A stretch of 64,000 nt of DNA, taken from assembly GCA_963524205.1 (NCBI GenBank), contig CAURED010000009.1, forward strand, positions 1 through 64,000, read 5' to 3'. Under the pieces are notes generated by a model that saw only the letters and a list, made by a program, of their open reading frames with translations, was not told where the DNA came from and made no database searches. This stretch comes from Aminipila sp963524205. GTDB taxonomy: Bacteria; Bacillota; Clostridia; Peptostreptococcales; Anaerovoracaceae. This document shows positions 1 through 7,237 of this stretch, piece by piece; position 1 is the first letter of the stretch; each line of letters starts with the position of its first letter. The translations under genes were made by a program, and so were the position numbers.

Positions 1-223
1 AACCATTGTCTGGCATCATTCTGCCGTTGTCTGACATCATACAACCGTCCATTTCATTACCCATATCTTCATTTATAGGGCAGTTTCCTCCTCTGTCTTG
101 GTCAATAAAATCAAAGAAAGAATCATCCAAGTATATGGGCATACCTACATAAGGCTCTGCACATTTTCCACTGCGTTCTTGCGAAATCGCACTTTTTACA
201 GGCCTATTAGTATTGTTTTTCAA
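1..223 (-). CDS. hypothetical protein, N-terminal part (runs off window)
   Basis: An open frame runs off the left edge. The preferred start is TTG at 223-221, because AAAGGGGA sits 7 nt upstream; an in-frame ATG at 241 has no ribosome binding site. The protein is polar, with two Cys residues and a Met/Asp/Asn-rich part near the edge in which the unit MM-x-DNGRMM-x-DNG is repeated. I do not recognise the family. Such composition occurs in small spore or surface proteins, but that is only a guess. Confidence 0.45.
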   Translation of the reverse strand, partial: MKNNTNRPVKSAISQERSGKCAEPYVGMPIYLDDSFFDFIDQDRGGNCPINEDMGNEMDGCMMSDNGRMMPDNG

Positions 224-316
224 AACAAAATCCCCTTTCATAGTCAAAATCTTATATAAGATATACTATGTCAGGGGATTAATAAAGGTCACAAAATCTT
301 AAATATATAAATATTA

Positions 317-811
317 TTAAACAAGTAATTCCAACAGTCTTTCACAAGCAATTTTTTGAGCATAACTGGAAATAGCAAGTTCCAAAACTAATTCCGAAAT
401 ATCTTGCTCAGTCATGTTTTCCTGGATCTTTTCTCCTACTGCATCATATGCGGTATCTAATTTTGTACAATATTTTTCATAAAAACTTTTAATATCAGAC
501 TCTAATAATTGATTATTTAAAAGTTCTTTAGTAGAATCGACTGATAAAATTTGCTTGAACAAACAAATTGCAGTCAAATAAGCAATATGTTTTCTTTCAT
601 ATCTCTTTCCCTTGGCCCTGGGTAAAAGCTCTTTCTTTATATAGTTATTGACCATGGCAGATGTTAAAGTTTCACCACTTTCCAGTCCTATGTGCTGCCT
701 AGTCATATAGTTTAAAACCTGGTCCATATATAAATCAATATCAGGGATATCCTCCCAGTTATTTGGTCTCTGTTCTTTTAGAATTCTTTTTAATTCATTT
801 AATTCTTCCAT
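317..811 (-). CDS. DUF1836 domain-containing protein
   Basis: 164 aa, close to the usual length of the DUF1836 (YkrK-like) family of low-GC Gram-positives. The N-terminal half (NWEDIPDIDLYMDQVLNYM, then a helix with KRYERKHIAYL) looks like a winged-helix or HTH-type domain; the remainder is helical. The start has GGGAGAG 8 nt upstream. Members are presumed DNA-binding regulators but their targets are unknown. It lies just upstream of, and divergent from, tRNA-Arg, and is host DNA. Family assignment is from recalled sequence similarity. Confidence 0.7.
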   Translation of the reverse strand: MEELNELKRILKEQRPNNWEDIPDIDLYMDQVLNYMTRQHIGLESGETLTSAMVNNYIKKELLPRAKGKRYERKHIAYLTAICLFKQILSVDSTKELLNNQLLESDIKSFYEKYCTKLDTAYDAVGEKIQENMTEQDISELVLELAISSYAQKIACERLLELLV

Positions 812-954
812 CTAAGTTCTCTCCCAACTTTTATTCCTTTTATGTACTTCGATTATATCATCAAGCAACACTTGTCACAACAATCAGTTTCTTAGTATTT
901 TTCTACTTTTTTATTATCAATATGAGTATCTTTATTTTTTAATATGAAAAGTCT

Positions 955-983
955 TTGACATTTTTATGTTAGTATTGTATAAT
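955..983 (+). promoter_or_regulatory. promoter of tRNA-Arg
   Basis: A perfect -35 TTGACA (955-960), a 17 nt spacer and a perfect -10 TATAAT (978-983) lie 21 nt before the mature tRNA 5' end. This is a consensus sigma-A type promoter. Confidence 0.85.
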
Positions 984-1004
984 AATTAACGTATCGAAAT
1001 ACAT

Positions 1005-1081
1005 GCGCCATTAGCTCAGCTGGATAGAGTAGCATACTACGAATATGAAGGTCGGGGGTTCGAATCCCTCATGGCGCACCA
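1005..1081 (+). tRNA. tRNA-Arg (anticodon ACG)
   Basis: A 77 nt cloverleaf. The acceptor stem GCGCCAT pairs with ATGGCGC, the D-arm is GCTC/GAGT, the anticodon loop is CTACGAA with anticodon ACG, the T-arm contains GGTTCGAATCC, and CCA is encoded. The top pair of the anticodon stem is a G-A mismatch. The 3' half is the integration target of both mobile elements to its right; integration restored a full tRNA. Confidence 0.95.
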
Positions 1082-1083
1082 AA
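1042..1083 (+). repeat. attL of prophage (att copy 1)
   Basis: A 42 bp core inside the 3' end of tRNA-Arg, identical to 35674-35715 (att copy 2). A 39 bp part recurs at 44978-45016 (att copy 3). It marks the left border of the prophage. Confidence 0.9.
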
Positions 1084-1092
1084 GTATTGAGA

Positions 1093-1130
1093 AATCAAGA
1101 ATTGCAATGATTGTAGCTCTTGATTTTTTT
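1093..1130 (+). terminator. tRNA-Arg terminator
   Basis: AATCAAGA and TCTTGATT form an 8 bp stem followed by a run of seven T. Almost the same hairpin follows att copy 3 at about 45026-45063, so the terminator is shared by the prophage left end and the host right flank. Confidence 0.75.
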
Positions 1131-1134
1131 ATTT

Positions 1135-1163
1135 TTCCCACCATTTTCCCACCAAAGTTATAA
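1135..1163. repeat. integrase arm-type site, prophage left end
   Basis: Two tandem TTCCCACCA units followed by AAGTTATAA. It matches 35551-35579 at 27 of 29 positions, so the same double site flanks both prophage ends close to the att core. This is the usual layout of arm-binding sites for tyrosine integrases; the function is inferred. Confidence 0.65.
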
Positions 1164-1169
1164 CAAAAA

Positions 1170-1210
1170 GGAACCGGAAGTATTATCACTTTTGGTTCCT
1201 TGCCACTATT
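1170..1210. terminator. intergenic hairpin near the prophage left end
   Basis: GGAACC-GGAAGT pairs with ACTTTT-GGTTCC (1170-1199), giving a long stem with a 6 nt loop. It lies downstream of the minus-strand small gene at 1251-1463, and probably ends transcription leaving the prophage. Confidence 0.5.
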
Positions 1211-1250
1211 TTAGTATGGTATGTAGAGCATTATACCTATAAATGTTCAA

Positions 1251-1463
1251 TTATTTTATAGCTTTACAATAAGAGCCATTTTTATTTTCATGCAGACTTG
1301 CGCCCCTTAAATAGCCTAATATAAATCCATTATTTATCTCATCTATCCTTCCATCGCTTATTGAAACAATCTCTAGAATATCTTCCATTGTTAATTCCGC
1401 ATTTTCATTAATTTGTGTGCTACTTGCTATGTTTTTGATATCTTTTATCTTATGTGTTTTCAT
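1251..1463 (-). CDS. small phage hypothetical protein
   Basis: 70 aa. The start at 1463 is set by AGGAGGG seven nt upstream; the frame extends further without a ribosome site. The protein is mixed and acidic (LTMEDILEIVSISDGRIDEI) with a C-terminal GYLRGA. No family recognised. It is at the extreme left of the prophage beyond the lysis genes, a place where accessory genes collect. Confidence 0.6.
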   Translation of the reverse strand: MKTHKIKDIKNIASSTQINENAELTMEDILEIVSISDGRIDEINNGFILGYLRGASLHENKNGSYCKAIK

Positions 1464-1693
1464 AAATCGCCCTCCTGATACAATTTTTAGTATAGACTTT
1501 ATAAGTTTATCCGATGCTATTACGCTATTATTAAAAAATGCCTTTTTGTTATGTGTACATATGCCCCTCCCCAAGATGTTTCTTGTTATGTTATTTAATC
1601 TCTATGTTATGTAATTACGTAATTTTTGTTACGTAATTACATAATACCATATCATTCCAATAGCCTATATAATAAATATGACTATTTTTATAG

Positions 1694-1909
1694 GTGGTGA
1701 TTACAATAATACTGAAATGCAAAATTAAAGATATTAGGTATGAGCTTAGAATGACGCAAGCCGATTTATCTAAGGAGACTGGAATCACTATAGGCCAAAT
1801 TTCTTATATTGAGAATAACAAAACCTATCCAACTGCATACACTTTATGGATTATTGCAACTGCTTTAAAATGCAAGGTTGATGATTTATATCAAGTTTAT
1901 GATAATTAA
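1694..1909 (+). CDS. XRE-family helix-turn-helix regulator
   Basis: About 67-71 aa, a single HTH_3 domain (MTQADLSKETGITIGQISYIENNKTYPT, then ALKCKVDDLY), typical of Cro-like phage regulators. The start is ambiguous. Two GTG codons (1694, 1697) fall inside the ribosome site GGTGGTGA, and the well-spaced in-frame codon is ATA at 1706. It is on the plus strand against the flow of the late genes, so it is an accessory regulator rather than part of the lysis cassette. Confidence 0.75.
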   Translation: MVITIILKCKIKDIRYELRMTQADLSKETGITIGQISYIENNKTYPTAYTLWIIATALKCKVDDLYQVYDN

Positions 1910-2020
1910 TAATGTTCTCTCATTTCGTTGTTCATTCTTAACTTTGTATTTATTATACTTTTCATAAATGAAAAAGTTTTAAACAATATAAAAATTATTA
2001 AGAAAAAAGTTTTAAATGAC

Positions 2021-2056
2021 ATAAAAAATAGCCAGAAGCATTACTGCTAACTGGCT
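2021..2056 (-). terminator. terminator of the phage late operon
   Basis: Read on the minus strand, AGCCAG-TTAGCAGTAATGCTT-CTGGCT is followed by ATTTTTTAT. It lies just past the holin gene, the last late gene. Confidence 0.75.
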
Positions 2057-2083
2057 CTTTCTTCCTCTTCAGCTTCCTTTATA

Positions 2084-2332
2084 TTAATTAGGCTTGTTAT
2101 ATGTAAGAGCCTTCTGGCTGTCACTTGCCCCTACTGTAGTAGGATCTACCAGCACTCCCAAAGTAACTAGAAGGTTTATTATTAGGCTCACGACCTGCGT
2201 CACCAGATCCTGGCTAATTGGTGCAGTAACACCTAGTATTCCAAACATCTGATATACGAAAGCTACTATACATGCTACTAATGCAGCAAAGGTTGTTTTA
2301 TTTTTTAATCTTAATTTCCAGTTAATTTTCAT
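2084..2332 (-). CDS. phage holin, phi LC3 type
   Basis: 82 aa with a charged N-terminus (MKINWKLRLKNKTT), two membrane segments at about residues 14-32 and 45-62, and a polar tail. This is the layout of the phi LC3 holin family (Phage_holin_1). It would form membrane lesions that release the endolysin encoded just upstream. It overlaps the preceding small membrane gene by 11 nt. It is the last gene of the late operon, followed by a terminator. Confidence 0.85.
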   Translation of the reverse strand: MKINWKLRLKNKTTFAALVACIVAFVYQMFGILGVTAPISQDLVTQVVSLIINLLVTLGVLVDPTTVGASDSQKALTYNKPN

Positions 2333-2531
2333 GATTATGTTCCTCCTTTAAATCATCAATTCTGTGATGGGCTGATTTTATAGACTGCTCCACCACTACC
2401 ATTCTTTCAATAAGACCATTGTGTTTATCTTGCTTCTTTTCAAGATTATTTAATTTGGTGAGGACTACGCCTCCGAAGCTGCCAAGTGATACAGCATAGA
2501 CAATCATCTGTATCCAAAATTCTGTCCCCAT
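2322..2531 (-). CDS. XhlA-like / holin-associated small membrane protein
   Basis: 69 aa with one N-terminal membrane segment (residues 5-24), then a coiled coil (NNLEKKQDKHNGLIERM...EQSIKSAHHRIDDLKEEHNH). This resembles the hemolysin XhlA type of lysis accessory protein, in mirror topology. It lies between endolysin and holin with tight spacing, so a role in lysis is inferred from context. Confidence 0.6.
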   Translation of the reverse strand: MGTEFWIQMIVYAVSLGSFGGVVLTKLNNLEKKQDKHNGLIERMVVVEQSIKSAHHRIDDLKEEHNHEN

Positions 2532-2539
2532 GCTGCCTC

Positions 2540-3295
2540 CTACTTGTTTAATTTTTCAAAAATCTGTTTACCATATTTATAATCAAATATGTAAAGTATT
2601 GTATTCAACTGATACTTTTGCAGATTCTTATCTTCCTGAAGTATTAATGCAAATAAACTGTCAGCATACTTATAAGCTTCTAGGTATGCCATTGTTGTAT
2701 CATCAAATTCATATTTGTTCTGAACCTTATAGTAGTTCTCTGAATGGCTCTTGCAGCTATCGCCTTCTACTATAAAGTAGTACTTGACTTGGCTTTGTAA
2801 TATAGATAAGTCTGCACATAGCCTTGTGGCTTTTGTGCTGTTTGGATCATTAATAAGTGCATTTTCTTTTGCATCTAATCCATACCAAAGTATAAAGTGT
2901 CCGCCTCTAGTCCAGTTGCCTTTACCCATGCAGCATATGACCATGTTGCCTTTTTTAATTTCTGCTAGTGCCTTTGTATGGTATTCTTGTGCCCATTGGC
3001 TTGTCTTACTATATAAGCTGCTACCATTTAGCTGTGCAATGGAAATATCATAAGCCTTGCCCTGTGGAGCAAAGTAACTATAATAAGTCCCCTGGTTAGG
3101 TGCCTTGAATCCATGTGATAAAGCCCATGCACATGTTTCCTTTGGGGTTACCCCTTTATTTTTTAGTGTTGCAATAACCATGGCCATGCATGATGGTCCA
3201 CATCCGGACTTTCCTATTGTGGTTTTTTCACCTTTGGCGGAATAATCTATGTTTGACCATTTAGAATCTGTCTGTAAATAACTTATTGGTTTCAT
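2540..3295 (-). CDS. endolysin with C39-like cysteine peptidase domain
   Basis: 251 aa. Residues 1-175 form a C39-like peptidase domain. Likely catalytic residues are Cys in GKSGCGPSCMAMV (about residue 32), His in TRGGHFILWYG (about 133), and an Asp/Asn in ALINDPNS. Residues 185-251 are a separate helical domain, probably for cell-wall binding. There is no signal peptide, in keeping with holin-dependent export. It sits directly upstream of the two small membrane lysis proteins. Peptide-bond cleavage in peptidoglycan is inferred from the fold and position. Confidence 0.82.
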   Translation of the reverse strand: MKPISYLQTDSKWSNIDYSAKGEKTTIGKSGCGPSCMAMVIATLKNKGVTPKETCAWALSHGFKAPNQGTYYSYFAPQGKAYDISIAQLNGSSLYSKTSQWAQEYHTKALAEIKKGNMVICCMGKGNWTRGGHFILWYGLDAKENALINDPNSTKATRLCADLSILQSQVKYYFIVEGDSCKSHSENYYKVQNKYEFDDTTMAYLEAYKYADSLFALILQEDKNLQKYQLNTILYIFDYKYGKQIFEKLNK

Positions 3296-3321
3296 CTTTT
3301 CACCTTCTTTGTAATGAAATA

Positions 3322-3339
3322 AGGAGCCCGAAGGCTCCT
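3322..3339 (-). terminator. hairpin with TTCG loop
   Basis: Minus strand AGGAGCC-TTCG-GGCTCCT, between the small gene at 3346-3558 and the endolysin. It separates the cargo region from the lysis genes. There is only a weak T-tract, so it may be a processing hairpin. Confidence 0.55.
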
Positions 3340-3345
3340 ATGCTG

Positions 3346-3558
3346 CTAATCTGTAATACTGTCTAAATCTTCTGTGGCTTGCTTCCAGTCAAAATCTGCT
3401 GGGATGCCCTGGTATGTATCCTGTCTTGCTACTCTTCCGGCGTGTACTCTGATTTCGTACTTTAACATATCTTCTCCTGTCCCCATGTCTACTTCCTGCT
3501 TAATAGCAAGTTCTCTAATTACGGCATCATACTTCTTTGTAAATTCTTTCTTTAACAT
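3346..3558 (-). CDS. small phage hypothetical protein
   Basis: 70 aa. The start at 3558 follows AGAAAGAGAG; a longer frame upstream lacks a ribosome site. Charged, soluble protein (MLKKEFTKKYDAVIRELAIK, later QGIPADFDWKQATEDLD). No recognised family. It lies between two hairpins, which suggests its own transcription unit. Confidence 0.6.
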   Translation of the reverse strand: MLKKEFTKKYDAVIRELAIKQEVDMGTGEDMLKYEIRVHAGRVARQDTYQGIPADFDWKQATEDLDSITD

Positions 3559-3597
3559 AGTGTTCTCTCTTTCTGCCTTTCGGCTATAAAAATGTAT

Positions 3598-3620
3598 AAA
3601 AAAACACACTTTATTGTGTG
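3598..3620 (-). terminator. terminator after Rha gene
   Basis: Minus strand CACAC-AATAAA-GTGTG followed by TTTTTTTAT. It lies right after the Rha-family gene, so that gene is insulated from the lysis cassette. Confidence 0.7.
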
Positions 3621-3623
3621 ATT

Positions 3624-4271
3624 TTAGCAAGCTATTTGTTTAACATTGTTTTTCTCTATAAAATCTTTTATTTGATCATATCCCCATCCGCAACCGATAA
3701 GGCCGCTCACAAGGTTTTCCATGTGCTGTATGTCTCTTAATTCCTCCGTTGTGAAGCAGCCCCTTAAATCGTCACTTTTGCCTATATTAAAAGATTCTCT
3801 TAGCTGATTTGCGTTTTTGTTAAAAAGAACCTTGTAAATACAGTTTGTATAGGTAGAATATGCGTGTCCATGCATACGTTCAGCTTCTTTTGATTGCATT
3901 AAAGCATCTGTTAGGGCATGTCGTACTGAGATACCTTTTTCTCTCTCCCTGAGTTTCCCTATAAGGATTTTTTCCATAGCATTAAATTGCTTGATATATC
4001 CTTCTTTAAATTGCATAGCTTTTTCTCCTGTGTACCCCATGACTAAGAGAGTAAAGCCATCACGAGTTATATCATACGCCTTTTGCTTTCTGTTTCTGCT
4101 ATCGGTATATTTAATCTCCTGAAAATTGAGGAGATTAAATTCTTCTGAGCAATCAAGATTTTCAATATCAGCAAGAACATTATCGTGCCTTTTCCCAAAC
4201 GTCTCAGCGATATCTAAACTTGTGGTAATTGTAACTTCTTCTTTATTTATTCTTTTAACTTCAACTAACAT
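3624..4271 (-). CDS. Rha family phage regulatory protein
   Basis: 215 aa. The N-terminal 95 residues match the Rha family of phage regulatory proteins (SLDIAETFGKRHDNVLADIE, then YDITRDGFTLLVMGYTGEKA and the helix MQFKEGYIKQFNAMEKIL). The C-terminal half is helical and variable. Rha proteins were first seen as interfering with phage growth in hosts lacking IHF and are common accessory genes of temperate phages; a regulatory role is known only by analogy. Here it is flanked by terminators on both sides and lies among other cargo genes. Confidence 0.82.
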   Translation of the reverse strand: MLVEVKRINKEEVTITTSLDIAETFGKRHDNVLADIENLDCSEEFNLLNFQEIKYTDSRNRKQKAYDITRDGFTLLVMGYTGEKAMQFKEGYIKQFNAMEKILIGKLREREKGISVRHALTDALMQSKEAERMHGHAYSTYTNCIYKVLFNKNANQLRESFNIGKSDDLRGCFTTEELRDIQHMENLVSGLIGCGWGYDQIKDFIEKNNVKQIAC

Positions 4272-4303
4272 TATAAAATCCTCCTGTTTTATTTTGGCAT
4301 ATT

Positions 4304-4327
4304 AAAAGACACGCATTATTGCGTGCC
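4304..4327 (-). terminator. hairpin between cargo genes
   Basis: Minus strand CACGCA-ATAA-TGCGTG followed by TCTTTTAAT, upstream of the Rha gene. Confidence 0.6.
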
Positions 4328-4377
4328 TCTATCAAATTATTTAATTTAATTTTCCGCCCTTAATCAAACATTAAGTA

Positions 4378-4403
4378 AAATAAAAACCACGTATCTCTAC
4401 GTG
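4378..4403 (-). terminator. terminator after membrane-anchored cargo gene
   Basis: Minus strand CACGTA-GAGA-TACGTG followed by GTTTTTATTTT, just past the gene at 4412-5110. Confidence 0.7.
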
Positions 4404-4411
4404 ATTAATAT

Positions 4412-5110
4412 TTATTGTTTTATATATATAAACGAATAGCTAAATATAGGTACTGAAACACATTCATCTTCTTTTATTTTTTTATTTCTGATAAATACAA
4501 ATCCTCCATCAACTTTAATTTGATAGTCATTTGATATATCTATAATGATTAAATCTATAGGCATTAATTCAAAATTCATCTCACATAATGGACCCCAATG
4601 ACCATAACAAATACCTCCACCGACTTCGTTTATTAAAATATTTACAATTCCTAAATCACTTAGATATGCAACTATCTTTCCATTATTTCCATTAACTGGC
4701 TTCAGTTCATATTTATAAGTTTTTCCCATAGGAATTTCCTTTTGATTAATTTTTAATATAGCATCTGCTTTATCGGTTTCAATATTTATAATAGGTTCAT
4801 TATCATATTTAACTAATCTTACATTTTTAGAATCGTCTTCTTTTCTTGCTAGTTTAATGCTTTCTAAAAATAAAGGATTTTTTACATCTGCTTTTTCTTT
4901 ATCCTGTTTTAATACTTCCTTAATGCCATTCTCAACACCTTTTTTAACTGCGTTAGATGCAATAAAATATAGTGCTACTCCAATAATAGCAAACACACCT
5001 ATGATTATATACCACGTTAATGTTTGATTATGAAATACCTGTTGATTTACTTGTTGGTATAACAATTCTAAACTATCAATCCTTTCTGATAGCTGTTCTG
5101 TTTTATCCAT
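4412..5110 (-). CDS. membrane-anchored hypothetical protein (cargo)
   Basis: 232 aa. Residues 1-30 form a coiled coil (EQLSERIDSLELLYQQVNQQ), about 32-53 a membrane segment, and the rest a soluble beta-rich domain (EPIINIETDKADAILKINQ, GGGICYGHWGPLCEMNFEL). No family recognised. It has its own terminator and lies in the cargo block between lysis and tail-fibre genes, so it is a candidate lysogenic-conversion or superinfection-exclusion gene. That role is inferred from place and topology only. Confidence 0.6.
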   Translation of the reverse strand: MDKTEQLSERIDSLELLYQQVNQQVFHNQTLTWYIIIGVFAIIGVALYFIASNAVKKGVENGIKEVLKQDKEKADVKNPLFLESIKLARKEDDSKNVRLVKYDNEPIINIETDKADAILKINQKEIPMGKTYKYELKPVNGNNGKIVAYLSDLGIVNILINEVGGGICYGHWGPLCEMNFELMPIDLIIIDISNDYQIKVDGGFVFIRNKKIKEDECVSVPIFSYSFIYIKQ

Positions 5111-5157
5111 AATTTCATCCTCCTATAGTATTACCTCTTATACTATAGCGAGTTTTT

Positions 5158-5358
5158 TCAATTATGTCTATTATACCAGCAAAAATAAACTGCAAAAAAT
5201 ATCCAAAATGGAACAAAACAAATAACTGTAGCAATTGGCATAAAATAGGTTGAATTTAATTTAATTGCTATCCAAGGTAATGCAGGGCTACATATCAATA
5301 GTATGAATGTATAGATTAAGATTACATAATTCGGATGAATTAATTTTTCTTTTTTCAA
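5158..5358 (-). CDS. small two-pass membrane protein
   Basis: 66 aa with two hydrophobic helices (about residues 11-31 and 38-60) and a short basic N-terminus MKKEKLIHPN. GAAGGAAGTGATATTTT lies before the start. No family recognised. It is upstream of the membrane-anchored cargo gene and may be co-transcribed with it. Small phage membrane proteins often act in superinfection exclusion, but nothing here proves that. Confidence 0.55.
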   Translation of the reverse strand: MKKEKLIHPNYVILIYTFILLICSPALPWIAIKLNSTYFMPIATVICFVPFWIFFAVYFCWYNRHN

Positions 5359-5410
5359 AATATCACTTCCTTCTTATAATGATATGACGTTTATTCAAAT
5401 GTTAAGTAAG

Positions 5411-5563
5411 TTATTTCATATTCGGATAAACAAACCCTGTTATCTGATGATACTCTTCTTCTGTTATCCAAGGTATAGGAGCAGTTACAACATTCTTTAC
5501 TCTATTAATATCCCATAAACCTTTGTCATAATAATCTTTAACTTTTTGATAATTTATACTCAT
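5411..5563 (-). CDS. XkdX family protein
   Basis: A 50 aa protein that matches the XkdX family seen at the end of tail-fibre operons: KVKDYYDKGLWDINRVKNVV then the conserved ITEEEYHQITGFVYP. The start ATG overlaps the preceding stop (ATGA) at 5560-5563. The function of XkdX is unknown; it is a reliable marker for the region between tail fibres and lysis genes. Confidence 0.88.
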   Translation of the reverse strand: MSINYQKVKDYYDKGLWDINRVKNVVTAPIPWITEEEYHQITGFVYPNMK

Positions 5564-5826
5564 ATTTTCACCCCTGTCATGGCTGACAAATATTCAATAT
5601 CTGCTCTTAGCTTTTCTTCTGCTGTGGGTTCGGGAATTTGAGATGCTGGATAATCTATTTCATATACTTGTTGTGCAGTTCTAGTCTGCACATATCCAAC
5701 AAGAATTTCATCTACTATATTACCTGCATCATCTTTTATAGGTTCGTTTTTTGTCCATGTTGCATTAGGATAAAATATACTATGTTCATTTATTATTTTT
5801 AAGTTCTCATATTCACTTCTTGTCAT
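5560..5826 (-). CDS. phage tail-region protein, unknown
   Basis: 88 aa. The middle is beta-rich (YPNATWTKNEPIKDDAGNIVDEILVGY) and a C-terminal helix EEKLRADIEYLSAMTGV resembles the end of many tail-fibre accessory proteins. It sits between the putative tail fibre and XkdX with an ATGA overlap, so it is part of the tail operon. Precise role unknown. Confidence 0.65.
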   Translation of the reverse strand: MTRSEYENLKIINEHSIFYPNATWTKNEPIKDDAGNIVDEILVGYVQTRTAQQVYEIDYPASQIPEPTAEEKLRADIEYLSAMTGVKI

Positions 5827-5837
5827 TTGTATACCTC

Positions 5838-6629
5838 CTATCCTGTGGTATAACTAAAATTTAATATTATATCTGTATTATTAGCAAATGCTGTATTTAT
5901 GTTTAATGTGTTTCCAACTGTTGCCACTATATTGCCTATATACACACCATTTATATTAAACACTGGAAAACTTTGTTCTACAATTAAGGGAAATGGTAAA
6001 TTGCATATAATTGTCCCTGCTGTAGTAGTACCACTTTTTATCATTCCAGTTATGTTTACGTTTTTACCGTTTCTGCTAATTTTAGGTGTATATCCATATG
6101 CTTTAACCCATCCATTTAATAATGTTAACTCTGCTGTTTCTGTGGTTTCTAATTCTAGCCATGTATATGTAGTACTAACTATAGATTCACATTTAAAGAT
6201 TTTACCTGTTGTGGCATTTTTATAAAGTTGTCCTAATGCTCCTACTGTGCTTGCCGTTGGGTTTGTTATGCCTAGTAGCATCACATCACTTAATGAAGCA
6301 TTAAACGCAGAAATATCTACGCCATTTTGTGTAACATTTTGCCTAAGTGCTTCATAATCATACTCTGTAAAATTTCTTGATATTACCGTCCCTGCGTTCC
6401 ATGCTATGGGTGTCCCTTGGAATCCTCTTTCTACGGTAAGTGCATTACCATCAATTGAAACTACTCTTATCGTCTCTGCTGTGCTACTTGTACCTAAAGT
6501 CATTAAATTAGGCAGCTCACTTGGCACCCTGGTAGGATCTAACACATAAATTAATGTGTCCGTGCTTGATATGTTATTTGTGATGGTGGTCTCAGGACTA
6601 TTTACTAATCCTTTATACATAGTTTGCAC
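5838..6629 (-). CDS. putative tail fibre / baseplate appendage protein
   Basis: 263 aa. The N-terminal ~90 residues (GLVNSPETTITNNISSTDT...LPNLMTLGTSSTAETIRV...LTVERGFQGT) match a module found at the start of clostridial tail-fibre-like proteins. The C-terminal 100 residues are a beta-rich domain (NGKNVNITGMIKSGTTTAGTIICNLP) of the type that ends fibre or spike proteins and may contact the host surface. It follows the tail-tip protein, interrupted only by a divergent cargo gene. Confidence 0.7.
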   Translation of the reverse strand: MQTMYKGLVNSPETTITNNISSTDTLIYVLDPTRVPSELPNLMTLGTSSTAETIRVVSIDGNALTVERGFQGTPIAWNAGTVISRNFTEYDYEALRQNVTQNGVDISAFNASLSDVMLLGITNPTASTVGALGQLYKNATTGKIFKCESIVSTTYTWLELETTETAELTLLNGWVKAYGYTPKISRNGKNVNITGMIKSGTTTAGTIICNLPFPLIVEQSFPVFNINGVYIGNIVATVGNTLNINTAFANNTDIILNFSYTTG

Positions 6630-6706
6630 TTAATCACCTTCTTTCTATTTTTAAGTTTAATATTTTACTTTTTGTGATACAATAAATTAAAAAAGGAGTA
6701 CGAGAT

Positions 6707-7237
6707 ATGAAAAAATTTATTGCTGGCCTTATAGTAGGTCTTATGTTTACAAGTACCGTTTCATTTGCAAGCCAAGGGATATCTGCTACATTTGGTAATT
6801 TTAATTTCTTAGTTAATGGACAAGCTAAATCGATTAATACTCAGCCTATCGTATACAATGGCACATCATATTTACCTGTGCGTGAAATATCTTCAATGCT
6901 TGGATACAATGTTGATTACCAATCTGATACACGAACAATTAAATTAACTAATTCCCCACAAGATAATTCAAACACAAATACAGTTAAAGGGGACTCTAAA
7001 GAGTTTGTCATTCTAAATGAATTGTTCAAAATCTCTGATATCAGTGCTTCATGTGATGGTAAAGTCCTTACTTTGATTAAAAGTTCGTCTCCCAAAAAAA
7101 TAACCTTTGATATCCCAAGCACAAAAGATGGTATTTATACTATTAATACCGATTATGGAACTTTAGATTTAAAAATGGTTAACGGAGCAGTTTATCTTAA
7201 AGCGGATGAAGTTATAAACCTTTTTACTAAACTTTAA
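6707..7237 (+). CDS. secreted protein with copper amine oxidase N-terminal-like domain (cargo)
   Basis: 176 aa with a signal peptide (MKKFIAGLIVGLMFTSTVSFA). A stalk-type copper amine oxidase N-terminal-like domain follows at about 28-90 (FLVNGQAKSINTQPIVYNGTSYLPVREISSMLGYNVDYQ...TIKL). A small beta-rich C-terminal part follows. AAAAAGGAG lies ten nt before the start. It is on the plus strand inside the minus-strand tail operon, overlaps the tail-tip gene end by 4 nt, and has a -10-like TGATACAAT about 30 nt upstream. This is a typical cargo gene likely expressed from the prophage and exported. The domain is a surface module, not an oxidase. Confidence 0.8.
   Translation: MKKFIAGLIVGLMFTSTVSFASQGISATFGNFNFLVNGQAKSINTQPIVYNGTSYLPVREISSMLGYNVDYQSDTRTIKLTNSPQDNSNTNTVKGDSKEFVILNELFKISDISASCDGKVLTLIKSSSPKKITFDIPSTKDGIYTINTDYGTLDLKMVNGAVYLKADEVINLFTKL

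Noticed and set aside
1134..1164. Short direct repeats TTCCCACCA as a CRISPR or iteron array
   Set aside because: Only two units at each prophage end, no spacers; best explained as integrase arm sites. No CRISPR array was seen anywhere in the window.
6707..7237. Copper amine oxidase enzyme encoded by the prophage
   Set aside because: Only the small stalk-type N-terminal domain is present; the catalytic domain is absent.
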